Origin: Streptomyces globisporus
GTDB lineage: Bacteria; Actinomycetota; Actinomycetes; Streptomycetales; Streptomycetaceae
Assembly (NCBI GenBank): GCA_014649555.1
Contig: BMTG01000007.1
Coordinates: 62,001-126,000, forward strand
DNA: 64,000 nucleotides
Reading direction: 5' to 3'
Under the pieces are notes generated by a model. That model was not told where the DNA came from, searched no databases, and saw only the letters and a list, made by a program, of their open reading frames with translations. Shown here one piece after another: positions 37,892 to 45,916 of this stretch (positions are counted from its first letter, which is position 1; the number at the start of each line of letters is the position of its first letter). A program made the position numbers and the translations under genes.

Positions 37892-38889
37892 GCGCCCTCC
37901 ACCGCCACGATCGCGTCCCGGTACGCCCGGGCCGCCGCGCGCAGGGCGGCCTCCGGGTCGGTGCCGTTCGCCTCGGCCTGTACGGCGAGCGCGAGGAGCT
38001 CGTAGCCGATGGAGTCGGAGGAGGGATCGCCCGTCGGCAGGGGAACGTCGAGGCCCGCCGTGCGGACCCGGCTGCCGAGCTTTGCGGCGAGGGCCAGGCC
38101 GGGCTGCCCGAGGGGGACTCCTTCGGTGACCGACGTGCGCTGCTTCTCGATCGCCTTGGTGCGCAGCCAGTGCGCGTGGACGTCCTCGGGGGTCTCCGCG
38201 GTCTCGTCGCCGAAGACGTGCGGGTGGCGGTGGATCAGCTTCTCGACGAGGCCGCCCGCGACGTCGTCGATGGCGAAGGGCTCGTCGGGGTCCTCCTCGG
38301 CGATGCGCGCGTGGAAGACGACCTGGAGCAGGACGTCGCCCAGCTCCTCGCGGAGTTCGTCCCGGTCGCCGTCCTCGATCGCCTCGACCAGTTCGTACGC
38401 CTCCTCGATCGCGTACTTGGCGAGGCCCCGGTGCGTCTTCTGCGAGGTCCAGGGGCAGGCGCGGCGGATCCGGTCCATGACCTGGACCAGGTCGAGGAGG
38501 CGGGCGCCGGGGAGGTCGTAGGAGCCCGGGAGCAGTTCCAGGTCCGGCATCGGCATCCGGCCGGAACCGCCCAGGCGGGCCAGGCCGTCGGTGAGGGGGG
38601 CGTTGCCCTCGCCGCCGGTGAGGACGACCACCGTCCGGCCGCCGGCGCAGTCCGCGACCAGTTCGTCCGCGGAGGGCGTGGCGTGTTCGACGTGTACGCC
38701 CGCCTCGCGGAGGTAGGGCAGCTGCGGCTGGTCCGGGTCCGCGGTGAGGACGCGGTCGGCGGCGTGCAGGGTCTGCCAGGCCGGCCAGGACAGCAGGCCG
38801 GGTGCGACCCGGTGGCTGGCGGTGAGCAGGACGATGCGGCCGGGGTCGGCGGGGGTCTCGACGGAGGTGTCGGGGGCTTCGGCGTTCAC
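37888..38889 (-). CDS. mazG: Nucleoside triphosphate pyrophosphohydrolase MazG
   Basis: The 333-aa protein has a MazG domain from about 140: LLDLVQVMDRIRRACPWTSQKTHRGLAKYAIEEAYELVEAIEDGDRDELREELGDVLLQVVFHARIA, with the EExxE...ExxD metal motif, and KLIHRHPHVFGD. It hydrolyses NTPs to NMP and pyrophosphate. The N-terminal 130 residues resemble a SAM-methyltransferase-type (tetrapyrrole methylase-like) fold that often accompanies MazG. GTG start. Coupled to the P450 by a 4-bp overlap. Confidence 0.93.
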   Translation of the reverse strand: MNAEAPDTSVETPADPGRIVLLTASHRVAPGLLSWPAWQTLHAADRVLTADPDQPQLPYLREAGVHVEHATPSADELVADCAGGRTVVVLTGGEGNAPLTDGLARLGGSGRMPMPDLELLPGSYDLPGARLLDLVQVMDRIRRACPWTSQKTHRGLAKYAIEEAYELVEAIEDGDRDELREELGDVLLQVVFHARIAEEDPDEPFAIDDVAGGLVEKLIHRHPHVFGDETAETPEDVHAHWLRTKAIEKQRTSVTEGVPLGQPGLALAAKLGSRVRTAGLDVPLPTGDPSSDSIGYELLALAVQAEANGTDPEAALRAAARAYRDAIVAVEGA

Positions 38890-38950
38890 CCTGCGAACCT
38901 ACCCCCGGCTCCGCGAGCGGCCGACGGGCCGCCCTGCGCGGCCGGACCGG

Positions 38951-39604
38951 TCAGGCCTCCGTCGGCTGCTCGGGGGTGAACTCGGTGCGCTGGGTGATCC
39001 AGGGCGCGCTGTAGTTGCCGAGCTGCATCTTCTGGTCGTCCCAGGTGCCGAAGCGCGGGTTGACGTCGATGTCGAGGGCCTTCGACGCCTTCGTGAGGGC
39101 CTGGCCGACGGCCTGCTGGCCGGCGGGCGTGCCCAGGTCCGCGCCGAGTGCCCGGGCCAGCTTCGGGAGCTGGACCTCCTGGCGCATGTCGGCGTCGATC
39201 TGGTCCGGGGCCACCCAGCGCTGCTGGAGCATCATCGCCTCGAACTGGTCCTCGCCGCCCTGCTGGGCGAGGCTGGCCTGCCGCATCTCCTGGATCTCCT
39301 TGCGGGAGACCGTGACCCCCGCGTCCTCGGCGGCGCGGTCGAGGATCCGGCCGAAGATCAGCCCGTGCAGCTTGGCGCGGTTGAGCTGGCCCGACTTGTT
39401 CACCAGCTGGGCCGCCTGCGGGGAGCTCTCCTGGGCGGTGCGGACCTCCGCGGCCCGCTCCTGGACCGCCGACACCTCGATCCGCTCACCGCCCACGACG
39501 GCCGCGGCACCGGGGTGGGCCTGGCTGCCGCAGGCCGACAGGAGCGGCGCGGCGACGAGCGTTGCGGCGAGGACGGAGAGCGCGGTGCGACGACGGCGGT
39601 GCAA
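38951..39604 (-). CDS. SurA N-terminal-domain lipoprotein
   Basis: The 217-aa product begins at TTG behind GGGAGG; the upstream GTG in frame has no ribosome site and would spoil the signal. A lipoprotein signal ends in the lipobox LSAC. The mature part (GGERIEVSAVQERAAEVRTAQ, then helices, ERMR-like QEMRQASLAQQ) matches a SurA_N-type chaperone/peptidyl-prolyl-isomerase N domain without the PPIase domain. It probably helps fold exported proteins at the membrane. It lies between mazG and the kinase gene, as in other Streptomyces. Confidence 0.85.
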   Translation of the reverse strand: MHRRRRTALSVLAATLVAAPLLSACGSQAHPGAAAVVGGERIEVSAVQERAAEVRTAQESSPQAAQLVNKSGQLNRAKLHGLIFGRILDRAAEDAGVTVSRKEIQEMRQASLAQQGGEDQFEAMMLQQRWVAPDQIDADMRQEVQLPKLARALGADLGTPAGQQAVGQALTKASKALDIDVNPRFGTWDDQKMQLGNYSAPWITQRTEFTPEQPTEA

Positions 39605-39757
39605 AGGAGCCTCCCGGAAAGAGTTTGTGCATCGGTGCACAAAGCCTTGCGGTGATCGATGTTAGGCAGTGGATGTGGCCTGTGCCACTGATTCGACCAA
39701 CGATTCGGGAGGAGTTGGGGATGTGGTCCGCGAAGGGCGGTGCTCCGGGGGCCGCTG

Positions 39758-41416
39758 TCAGCCGCCGCGGACGTCCCGCTGGTGACTGAGCAGACGGCGC
39801 AGGTCCATGGGCAGCGGGTGGTGCGGCCCGTAGGTGCGCTCGGCGTCGTACAGCAGCGCCTGGAGCTGGGCCCGGCCCGCGGTGTGGTCGCCGACCGCCA
39901 GGAGCAGCTGTCCGATGCGGTGCCGGATGTCGAGGGCGCGGCCGGGGTCGGAGGTGATCGGCCCGTAGGCGTTCTCGTAGTACGGGAGGACCGCGCGGTA
40001 CTCGACCAGTGCGGCCCCGGCCTCGCCGAGCTGTTCCAGGCACTGGGCCGCGTCGTAACGGAACTGGAGGGCCTGGCTGTCGGCCGGTCCCGCCTCGGCG
40101 GCACGGTCCTCGGCGAGGCGGCGCAGTTCGGGCAGGGCGCGGCGGTACTGCCCGTCGTCCATGAGCGTCGCGGCGTACTGCTTGCGCAGGATGCGGACGA
40201 CCGGTGAGTGCTCGCCGTGCTCGGCCGCGGCGGCCGGGAGGGTGGCGCCGAGGACGTCCACGGCCTGGGTGATCCGGCCCTCGCCGAGCAGCTTCTTCAC
40301 CTCGTCCACGGCCCGCGCGACGTCCAGCCGGCCGGGCGGCGGGGTGGTGGGGCGGGCCGGGGTGGCCTGGGCCGGGGTCGGGAAGGCGGCCGGGGGCCGG
40401 GTGAAGGACGGCGGGCCTCCGACGGTGGGCCACGTCGCGGCCAGGACCGGCGGCGGCGCGGCGAAGGTGTCGGGCGCGGGCACGGAAGCCGGAGTGGCGG
40501 CCCGGTCCGGCCAGGGGGCGTGCGGCCGCAGGAACGGGCGGGTCGGGTCGAGCGGCCCGGCGGGCGTCCCGTGCTTCGGCAGCAGCGGGGCCAGCTCCTC
40601 GTACACCTCCTGGGCGGAGGCGGGCCTCTCCTGCGGGTCTTTGGCGAGCAGCCGCAGGACGAGGGCCTCCAGCACGACGGGCACCTCGGGGCGCTTCTGC
40701 CGGACCGGGACCGGGGCCTCGTAGAGATGGCGGTGCAGGACGCCCAGCGCGGTGGACCCGGCGAACGGCACGTCACCGCTGAGGAGTTCGTGCAGGAGGA
40801 CCCCGAGGGCGTACAGGTCGGTGTACGGGCCGACCGCGCCGCCCATCGCCTGCTCGGGGGCCATGTAGGCCGGGGACCCGATGGGCGAACCGGTGTGGGT
40901 GAGGCGGGTGGTGTCGGTGTCTAGGACTGAGGCGACGCCGAGGTCGAGGACGGTGACCGTGCCGTCGGGGCGGACCATCACGTTCCGGGGCTTGAGGTCG
41001 CGGTGGACGATCGGCACGGCGTGCACCGCGCAGAGGACCGCGCAGAGCTGGGCGGCGACCGCGACGGCCCACGGCCAGGGGTAGGGGTCCTGTTCGGCCA
41101 GGTGGTCGGCGAGGTCGGCACCCTCGACGTACTGCATGACGAGGTAGAGGTCGTCGCCGTCGCTGCCCGCGTCGTGGACGGTGACCAGACCCGGGTGGTC
41201 GACCTGGGCGGTGACCCGGCACTCGCGGACGAACCGGCGGCGCAGTTCGTCGGCCGCGTCGCTGCCGGTGGGGCCGGCGACCCGGTCGGGGCGCAGCAGC
41301 TTCACGGCGACGCGGCGGTCCAGGCGCCGGTCGTACGCCGTCCACACCTGGCCCATGCCGCCCTGGCCGAGGATGGTCGCCAGCTCGTAGCGGTCGGCGA
41401 TGGTCCGCCCGCTCAC
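39758..41416 (-). CDS. Serine/threonine protein kinase with TPR-like tail
   Basis: The 552-aa kinase has the P-loop GQGGMGQVW, VAVK lysine, catalytic loop HRDLKPRNVM, DLG in place of DFG, and the activation-segment APEQ. The kinase domain covers about 10-275. A Pro/Ala-rich linker (about 285-365) leads to a helical repeat region (about 370-550) of tetratricopeptide type. No transmembrane helix is seen, unlike many Streptomyces kinases. Its start overlaps the stop of a small membrane-protein gene (ATGA), so that protein may tether or be a target of the kinase. Confidence 0.92.
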   Translation of the reverse strand: MSGRTIADRYELATILGQGGMGQVWTAYDRRLDRRVAVKLLRPDRVAGPTGSDAADELRRRFVRECRVTAQVDHPGLVTVHDAGSDGDDLYLVMQYVEGADLADHLAEQDPYPWPWAVAVAAQLCAVLCAVHAVPIVHRDLKPRNVMVRPDGTVTVLDLGVASVLDTDTTRLTHTGSPIGSPAYMAPEQAMGGAVGPYTDLYALGVLLHELLSGDVPFAGSTALGVLHRHLYEAPVPVRQKRPEVPVVLEALVLRLLAKDPQERPASAQEVYEELAPLLPKHGTPAGPLDPTRPFLRPHAPWPDRAATPASVPAPDTFAAPPPVLAATWPTVGGPPSFTRPPAAFPTPAQATPARPTTPPPGRLDVARAVDEVKKLLGEGRITQAVDVLGATLPAAAAEHGEHSPVVRILRKQYAATLMDDGQYRRALPELRRLAEDRAAEAGPADSQALQFRYDAAQCLEQLGEAGAALVEYRAVLPYYENAYGPITSDPGRALDIRHRIGQLLLAVGDHTAGRAQLQALLYDAERTYGPHHPLPMDLRRLLSHQRDVRGG

Positions 41417-41994
41417 CGGCCCTCGCCGTCCCTGCTGTCCTTGTTCTCCTTGCGGAGGTAGTCGCTCAGCTCGTCCAGCTCGGCCCGGACCTGGTCGAGG
41501 CGCTGGGGCGCGGGCTTGGGGGTGGGCGGCGGAGTCGGCGCGGTGTACGGGTTGGGCTGCTGGTGCGGGGCGAGGTGCTGTTGCTGGTACGGGAGCGGGG
41601 GCGCCGGGTGCACGGGTGCGCCGTACGGGGCCGGGGCGCCGAGGGTGTTGTAGTGCCGTATCTCCGCGTACAGGTAGTAGGTGATCACCCCGGCCAGCAG
41701 GCCGAGGATCCAGAGCATCATGAACAGCGCCGCCGCGTCCGACATCTGGTCGGGGTCGTCCGGGGTGGCCATGATGAAGACGAACAGCCCGATGTTGAGG
41801 GCGAGCACGACCACCAGCAGGAACCAGTCGCGCGGCTTCCGGGTGACGATCGCGAGTCGCAGCATCGGCGCCCAGCCCAGCAGGCCGCAGCTCAGCACGG
41901 TCAGCGCCACGAGGATCACGCGCACCGTCGTGAGCGTCGCCGGGGACGGCCGCGATGTCGTCGGCTGCTGCGGCATGGGGCCGTAGCCGTGCAT
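41413..41994 (-). CDS. Membrane protein coupled to the kinase
   Basis: The 193-aa protein has a short Pro/Ser-rich N-terminus, then three or four hydrophobic segments (about 22-50, 60-80, 93-115), and a Pro/Gln/Tyr-rich tail ending in a helical charged segment (LDQVRAELDELSDYLRKENKDSRD). The pattern resembles CD225/interferon-induced-type membrane proteins of actinobacteria, but this is uncertain. The ATG has AGGAGC upstream. Overlap of 4 bp with the kinase start points to a joint role. The Thr/Pro-rich tail could be a kinase target. Confidence 0.75.
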   Translation of the reverse strand: MHGYGPMPQQPTTSRPSPATLTTVRVILVALTVLSCGLLGWAPMLRLAIVTRKPRDWFLLVVVLALNIGLFVFIMATPDDPDQMSDAAALFMMLWILGLLAGVITYYLYAEIRHYNTLGAPAPYGAPVHPAPPLPYQQQHLAPHQQPNPYTAPTPPPTPKPAPQRLDQVRAELDELSDYLRKENKDSRDGEGR

Positions 41995-42151
41995 GTGCTG
42001 CTCCTGGGAGGCGTATGTCGGACGTGTGGGGTGAGCGTATACACCTCCGCCGACCGGCTGACCCCGGTTGCCCCCAAGGTTGTCCGCACCGTTGTGTGCG
42101 GCGGTCGTCCCCGGCTTGGCCGCCACGGCCGGGGCGCCCGGCGCGGTCACC

Positions 42152-42455
42152 TCATCCGGGCGTGACCGTGCCGTCCGTCAGGCCGTCGTACATCCGCTGG
42201 ACCAGCCGGCCGCCGAGCCGCCCCGCCGTCCGCAAAGCGTCCTCGAAGGCGGCCGGTTCGCGGAACCGCTCCCCGTACCGCTGCTGCTCCGCGAGCGGCA
42301 TCAGGGGCCCCGGCCGCCCTGGCCCGCGCCTGGAGACCGGCGACGGCCGCGACGGTGGCGGACGCGCGGTGCGCGATCGCGACGAGGGCGTTCTGCATGT
42401 CGATGACGAGGAGGGCGGGGGTGGGCGGCGCCGCGGAAGCGGGGTTCACCGTCAC
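42152..42455 (-). pseudogene. Broken isochorismatase-family gene
   Basis: A GTG that overlaps the upstream acetyltransferase stop (GTGA) opens a frame with the isochorismatase N-terminus TPALLVIDMQNALVAIAHR, including the catalytic Asp. After about 50 codons the coding pattern shifts frame near 42305, and the new frame reads MPLAEQQRYGERFREP...RLVQRMYDGLTDGTVTPG to a stop at 42152. An isochorismatase should be about 180 aa; this is about 100 with the core missing. A deletion that joined two fragments, or a frameshift, would explain it. A sequencing error cannot be ruled out. Confidence 0.45.
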
Positions 42456-43198
42456 AGCCGGTGCCGTACCCATACGTTGGGCTCGACGTACACCGCGTAC
42501 CCGTGGGCGAGCGCGCAGTGGACCGGGACGAGCGCCCCCGGCACCTCCACCGGACCGTCCGTGTCGAACGGCAGCCCGGTCCACTCCCGCCACTGCGCGA
42601 GCGAACCGCTCACCGTCATCGACACGGTGGCGACCGAGTCCACCGTTCCGCCCGCCCGGACGTGGACCCGCAGCCAGGGATCCTCGGGCAGCCCGTCACC
42701 GGCCCGGGTCAGCCGGGCGTACTTCTCCATCGGCAGGCCGGACTCGAGATGCTTGCCGCTCGGCCGCACCGGGGCGACGACCTCGCGGAAGCCGTGCCGC
42801 CGCGCGTTGTCCCGCATCGCGGCGAGCATCCGGCCCGATATCCCCTTGCCCTGGTGACCGGTGGCCACCGTGATCTCGATCGCGCCGACCGTGTCGGGCG
42901 TGCGCCCGCGCCGCAGGTCGGCGAAGGCCCACAGCAGCATCCGGTCCCAGCCGCCGACGGGCAGTTCACCGCGCCCGGGCGCGTCCAGCACGAAGGGCAC
43001 GCTGTAGGCGCGGGCGACCACGGCGCCCTCGGGGTCGGTGGCGACCAGCACGTACTGGGGGAACTCGACGGCGATCCGGGCGAAGTTGGCCCAGCCGACG
43101 ATGTCCTCCAGCACGAACTCCGGCCAGGTGTCCGGCATTCTGTCCAGGGCACCGGCGAGCTCGGGACGCTCGGCGAGGGTGGTGATGTTCAGCTCCAT
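42452..43198 (-). CDS. GNAT-family N-acetyltransferase
   Basis: The 248-aa protein shows a GNAT-type acetyl-CoA site in ITVATGHQGKGISGRMLAAMRDNARRHGF (the Q/RxxGxG/A motif as HQGKGISG). EFPQYVLVATDPEGAVVARAYSVPF gives the preceding beta-strands. A C-terminal extension of about 80 residues has no clear domain. The substrate is unknown. Its stop overlaps the start of the broken isochorismatase gene. Confidence 0.8.
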   Translation of the reverse strand: MELNITTLAERPELAGALDRMPDTWPEFVLEDIVGWANFARIAVEFPQYVLVATDPEGAVVARAYSVPFVLDAPGRGELPVGGWDRMLLWAFADLRRGRTPDTVGAIEITVATGHQGKGISGRMLAAMRDNARRHGFREVVAPVRPSGKHLESGLPMEKYARLTRAGDGLPEDPWLRVHVRAGGTVDSVATVSMTVSGSLAQWREWTGLPFDTDGPVEVPGALVPVHCALAHGYAVYVEPNVWVRHRL

Positions 43199-43299
43199 AC
43201 GCGCGACCTTAGGCAGACGGTACGGCTCCCACCAGCGATTATCGGCGCGGGCCGCCGCGCTCCGGAGGCGGCGGACGGCCCCGGCTACCCTCTCGCCGC

Positions 43300-43863
43300 A
43301 TGACGACGGCGACACCACCGGACTCCCCCGCCCCCGCTCCCGTACACATCCGCCCCTGCCGGGCGGCGGACCTCGACGTGCTGGAGCGGCACATGCCCTC
43401 GCCCGGCCGGACCCGGCGGCACGCGGACCGGTTCGACCGGCAGGAGCAGGGGCTCACCGCCTTCCTGACCGCCTGGGCCGACGACGTACCGGTGGGAACG
43501 GCGCAGATCCTGTGGCAGGGCTGCGCGGCCCCCGAGGTGCAGGCCCGCTTCCCCGGCTGCCCCGAGCTGAACGGCCTCGGGATCTGGCCACCGGAGCTGC
43601 GTTCCCGGGGCATCGGCACGGCGTTGATCCGGGCGGTGGAGGAGCGGGTCCGGGCCGCCGGCCACACCCTGATCGGCCTGGGCGTGGACGACGACAACCA
43701 CCGGGCGGCCGCGCTCTACCTGCGGATCGGCTACCGGGAGACCGGCTGCCGCTACCTGGACCGGTACGCGTACCTCGACGACGACGGCGTCCGGCACGAG
43801 GTCGCGGACCCGGCCCGCTTCCTGGTCAAGGGGCTGGCCGGGCGGGCTTTCGGGCCGACGTGA
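43300..43863 (+). CDS. GNAT-family N-acetyltransferase
   Basis: The 187-aa protein is a single GNAT domain: strand beta-4 and motif A are ELNGLGIWPPELRSRGIGTALIRAVEERVRAAGHTLIGLGVDDDNHRAAALYLRIGYRETG. RSRGIGTA binds acetyl-CoA and the N-HRAAALYLRIGY helix is the usual motif B. The ATG lies 7-8 nt after a possible -10 (TACCCT), so the message could be almost leaderless. It diverges from the other acetyltransferase. The substrate is unknown; resistance or tRNA/peptide acetylation are both possible. Confidence 0.85.
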   Translation: MTTATPPDSPAPAPVHIRPCRAADLDVLERHMPSPGRTRRHADRFDRQEQGLTAFLTAWADDVPVGTAQILWQGCAAPEVQARFPGCPELNGLGIWPPELRSRGIGTALIRAVEERVRAAGHTLIGLGVDDDNHRAAALYLRIGYRETGCRYLDRYAYLDDDGVRHEVADPARFLVKGLAGRAFGPT

Positions 43864-43968
43864 TCCGGCCGGAACCGTGAGGTGTGCATGCCGCGTCCCC
43901 ACCCGTGACTTTCCACCCCGTGCGCCACCTGTGCGCCACCCGTGCGTCACCCGTCGAGGAGCAGAACC

Positions 43969-44631
43969 ATGACCCAGCCCGGCAGTACACCGAACCGCCC
44001 CCGGAGAGGCGCCGGATGCCTGCAGAGCCTGCTGGTGCTCGCGGTGATCCTCGGTCTGGGCTACGGAGCGTCCAAGATCTTCGGTGACGAGTCGTCGAAG
44101 TCGAAGAGGTCCTCATCGTCGTCCTCGTCCGCATCGGACGGCCAGGGCGGATCGTGGGAGATAGGTGACTGCGGGGGCCCGGATCCGGAGAACAAGCCGG
44201 ACGGCTACCGCGCCTTCGACTGCGACGAGGAGGGCGCGACCTTCAAGGCCCTGAAGATCGAGGACGCGAGCTTCCTGCCCAACGCGATCCAGTGCCCGGC
44301 CGGAACGGACCTGATCATCCAGGTCTCCCGGGTCTTCGGTTCAGGCGATGACAAGAAGGGCGGCGGCATCCCGACCAACACCGTCTGCGGCCGCAATCTG
44401 ACGGGCGACCATCCCGGCGACGCGGGCGCCGGCGGCGGCCAGCTCGTCGAGGGCGACTGCATCTCGGCGACGGCCAAGGAGATCGCCTGCGCCTCGGCCG
44501 GGGCGAACGACTTCAAGGTCCTCGGCCTCGTCAAGGAGGAGACGGAGTGCCCGGCGGCGACCACGGAGCCGATGGAGCTGATGATGGCGATGGGCCGCCC
44601 GTACGACGTCATCTGCGGCGGCAAGGTCTGA
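43969..44631 (+). CDS. Exported membrane-anchored protein, Cys-rich
   Basis: The 220-aa protein has an N-terminal cytoplasmic stretch, one hydrophobic helix (about 18-35: LQSLLVLAVILGLGYGASKIF), a Ser-rich linker (KRSSSSSSSASDG), and an extracellular domain with eight or so Cys in regular spacing (IGDCGGPD, AFDCDEEG, IQCPAG, NTVCGRN, EGDCISA, EIACASA, ETECPAA, DVICGG). The cysteines likely form four disulfides. No family is recognised. ATG with GAGGAG. It converges with the HNH nuclease gene. Confidence 0.75.
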   Translation: MTQPGSTPNRPRRGAGCLQSLLVLAVILGLGYGASKIFGDESSKSKRSSSSSSSASDGQGGSWEIGDCGGPDPENKPDGYRAFDCDEEGATFKALKIEDASFLPNAIQCPAGTDLIIQVSRVFGSGDDKKGGGIPTNTVCGRNLTGDHPGDAGAGGGQLVEGDCISATAKEIACASAGANDFKVLGLVKEETECPAATTEPMELMMAMGRPYDVICGGKV

Positions 44632-44653
44632 TCGGGCGCCTCCGGGGTCCCGC

Positions 44654-45457
44654 TCAGCCGCCGCACTGAGCGAGCATCGCCCGCTTGTCGGCCGTCGTGA
44701 CCGGGAGTTCGTACTTCAGCGAGACCTGGGCGAACCGCACCGCGTAGGAGCAGCGGACCGGCTTGTACGGCGGCAGCCAGGAGGCGGGGCCGGAGTCACG
44801 CTTGGCGTTGTTGGCCGGGCCGTCCACCGGGATGAGGTTGAGCGGGTCGTTGGCGATCTGCTCGCGCTTGGACTCGTTCCAGCGGGCGGCGCCCATCTGC
44901 CAGTTGTAGGACAGCGGCATCACATGGTCGATCTGCACCTTCGTCGCCTGCTGCTTGCGCCAGTCGATGGTCTCGCCGGTGTAGGGGTCCTGGAGCGTCA
45001 TCGCCATGACGACGCAGTCGGAACCCGCCTTGTGCTCGATGTCCTTGCCGTCGCGGGCGAGCAGGTCGTTGCGGGTGTCGCAGCCGTTGCGGGCGAGCGG
45101 GATGCCGTCGACGCCGTCCTTCCAGGCGTAGCCGAACTTGTCCCGCTCGTAGCCGGTCTTCGGGCCGCGCCCCTTGGTGGCCACCTTCTCGATGAGCTGC
45201 CGGGCGGCCGCCCGGTCCGTGTCGCTCGTGAGGGGCGCCAGGCCCGGCTTCGTACCGTCCGGGTTGTCGAGCGGGCCGGCGCCGAAGCCCTCGGCGGACT
45301 GCGCGCCGCCGTTGGCCTCGCCGCTCGTGCCACCGCCGTCGGCCGCAAGGTCGTCGGGGCCGCAGCCGCTCGCCAGAGCGATCACGACGAGGGCGCCGAC
45401 GGCGGGCAGGGCCGCTGCTCGGTGCGTACGGCGGCGGTGCGTACGGGGAGCTGTCAC
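44654..45457 (-). CDS. Secreted HNH nuclease-like lipoprotein (DUF1524/GmrSD_C type)
   Basis: The 267-aa protein has a lipoprotein signal with lipobox-like LASGC. The C-terminal half matches the secreted DUF1524-type HNH domain of actinobacteria: GYERDKFGYAWKDGVDGIPLARNGCDTRNDLL, DWRKQQATKVQIDHVMPLSYNWQMGAARW (IDHV carries the His-Asp metal/catalytic pair) and IANDPLNLIPVDGPANNAKRD (the second N/N-K). It probably degrades extracellular DNA. Six Cys in the mature part suggest disulfides. Confidence 0.88.
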   Translation of the reverse strand: MTAPRTHRRRTHRAAALPAVGALVVIALASGCGPDDLAADGGGTSGEANGGAQSAEGFGAGPLDNPDGTKPGLAPLTSDTDRAAARQLIEKVATKGRGPKTGYERDKFGYAWKDGVDGIPLARNGCDTRNDLLARDGKDIEHKAGSDCVVMAMTLQDPYTGETIDWRKQQATKVQIDHVMPLSYNWQMGAARWNESKREQIANDPLNLIPVDGPANNAKRDSGPASWLPPYKPVRCSYAVRFAQVSLKYELPVTTADKRAMLAQCGG

Positions 45458-45546
45458 GGGGAGCCGTCCTGACGGTGAGGAGAGCGGGCGCTGAGGATCC
45501 TACGGGCGCCTTCCCCGTCGGAGTGGCTTCCATGACTGCAAGGCCT

Positions 45547-45873
45547 CTAGAACACGTCGCGCAGGGTCTCCAGGAGACGGGCGATGTTCGCCTCGTCGCG
45601 GCGGTAGTACGTCCACTTGCCTCGCCGTGTGGCGATCACCAGCCCTGCCTGCCGCAGTATCGTCAGGTACTGCGAGGTGGTGGACTGCCCCAGGCCCGCA
45701 CGCTGCTGGATGTCGCTCACACAGACGCCGATCTCGACGTCGGCGGGCTCCTGGCCCGGGAAGCTCATCGGGTCCTTGAGCCACACCAGCATCTGGCGGC
45801 GGGCCGGGTTGGACAGGGCCCGGAACACCGCCAGCAACTCCGTCTCCGAGAACACCAGGCGATCGTAACCCAA
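45547..45873 (-). CDS. ArsR-family transcriptional regulator
   Basis: The 108-aa protein is one winged helix: FRALSNPARRQMLVWL, DIQQRAGLGQSTTSQYLTILRQAGLVIATRRGKWTYYRRDE. No obvious Cys metal site of the ArsR/SmtB type, so it may sense an organic or redox signal. The start is uncertain: TTG at 45873 or the internal GTG at 45855, neither with a good ribosome site. It diverges from the oxidoreductase gene over a 43-bp gap, which holds an inverted repeat, and probably represses both. Confidence 0.85.
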   Translation of the reverse strand: MGYDRLVFSETELLAVFRALSNPARRQMLVWLKDPMSFPGQEPADVEIGVCVSDIQQRAGLGQSTTSQYLTILRQAGLVIATRRGKWTYYRRDEANIARLLETLRDVF

Positions 45874-45876
45874 TCA

Positions 45877-45898
45877 CATATTGGCAATTCGCGATATG
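45877..45898. promoter_or_regulatory. Candidate ArsR operator
   Basis: CATAT, a 12-bp centre and ATATG form an inverted repeat in the short gap between the divergent ArsR and oxidoreductase genes. Confidence 0.5.
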
Positions 45899-45916
45899 AC
45901 GATTTATGTTTGAGGC

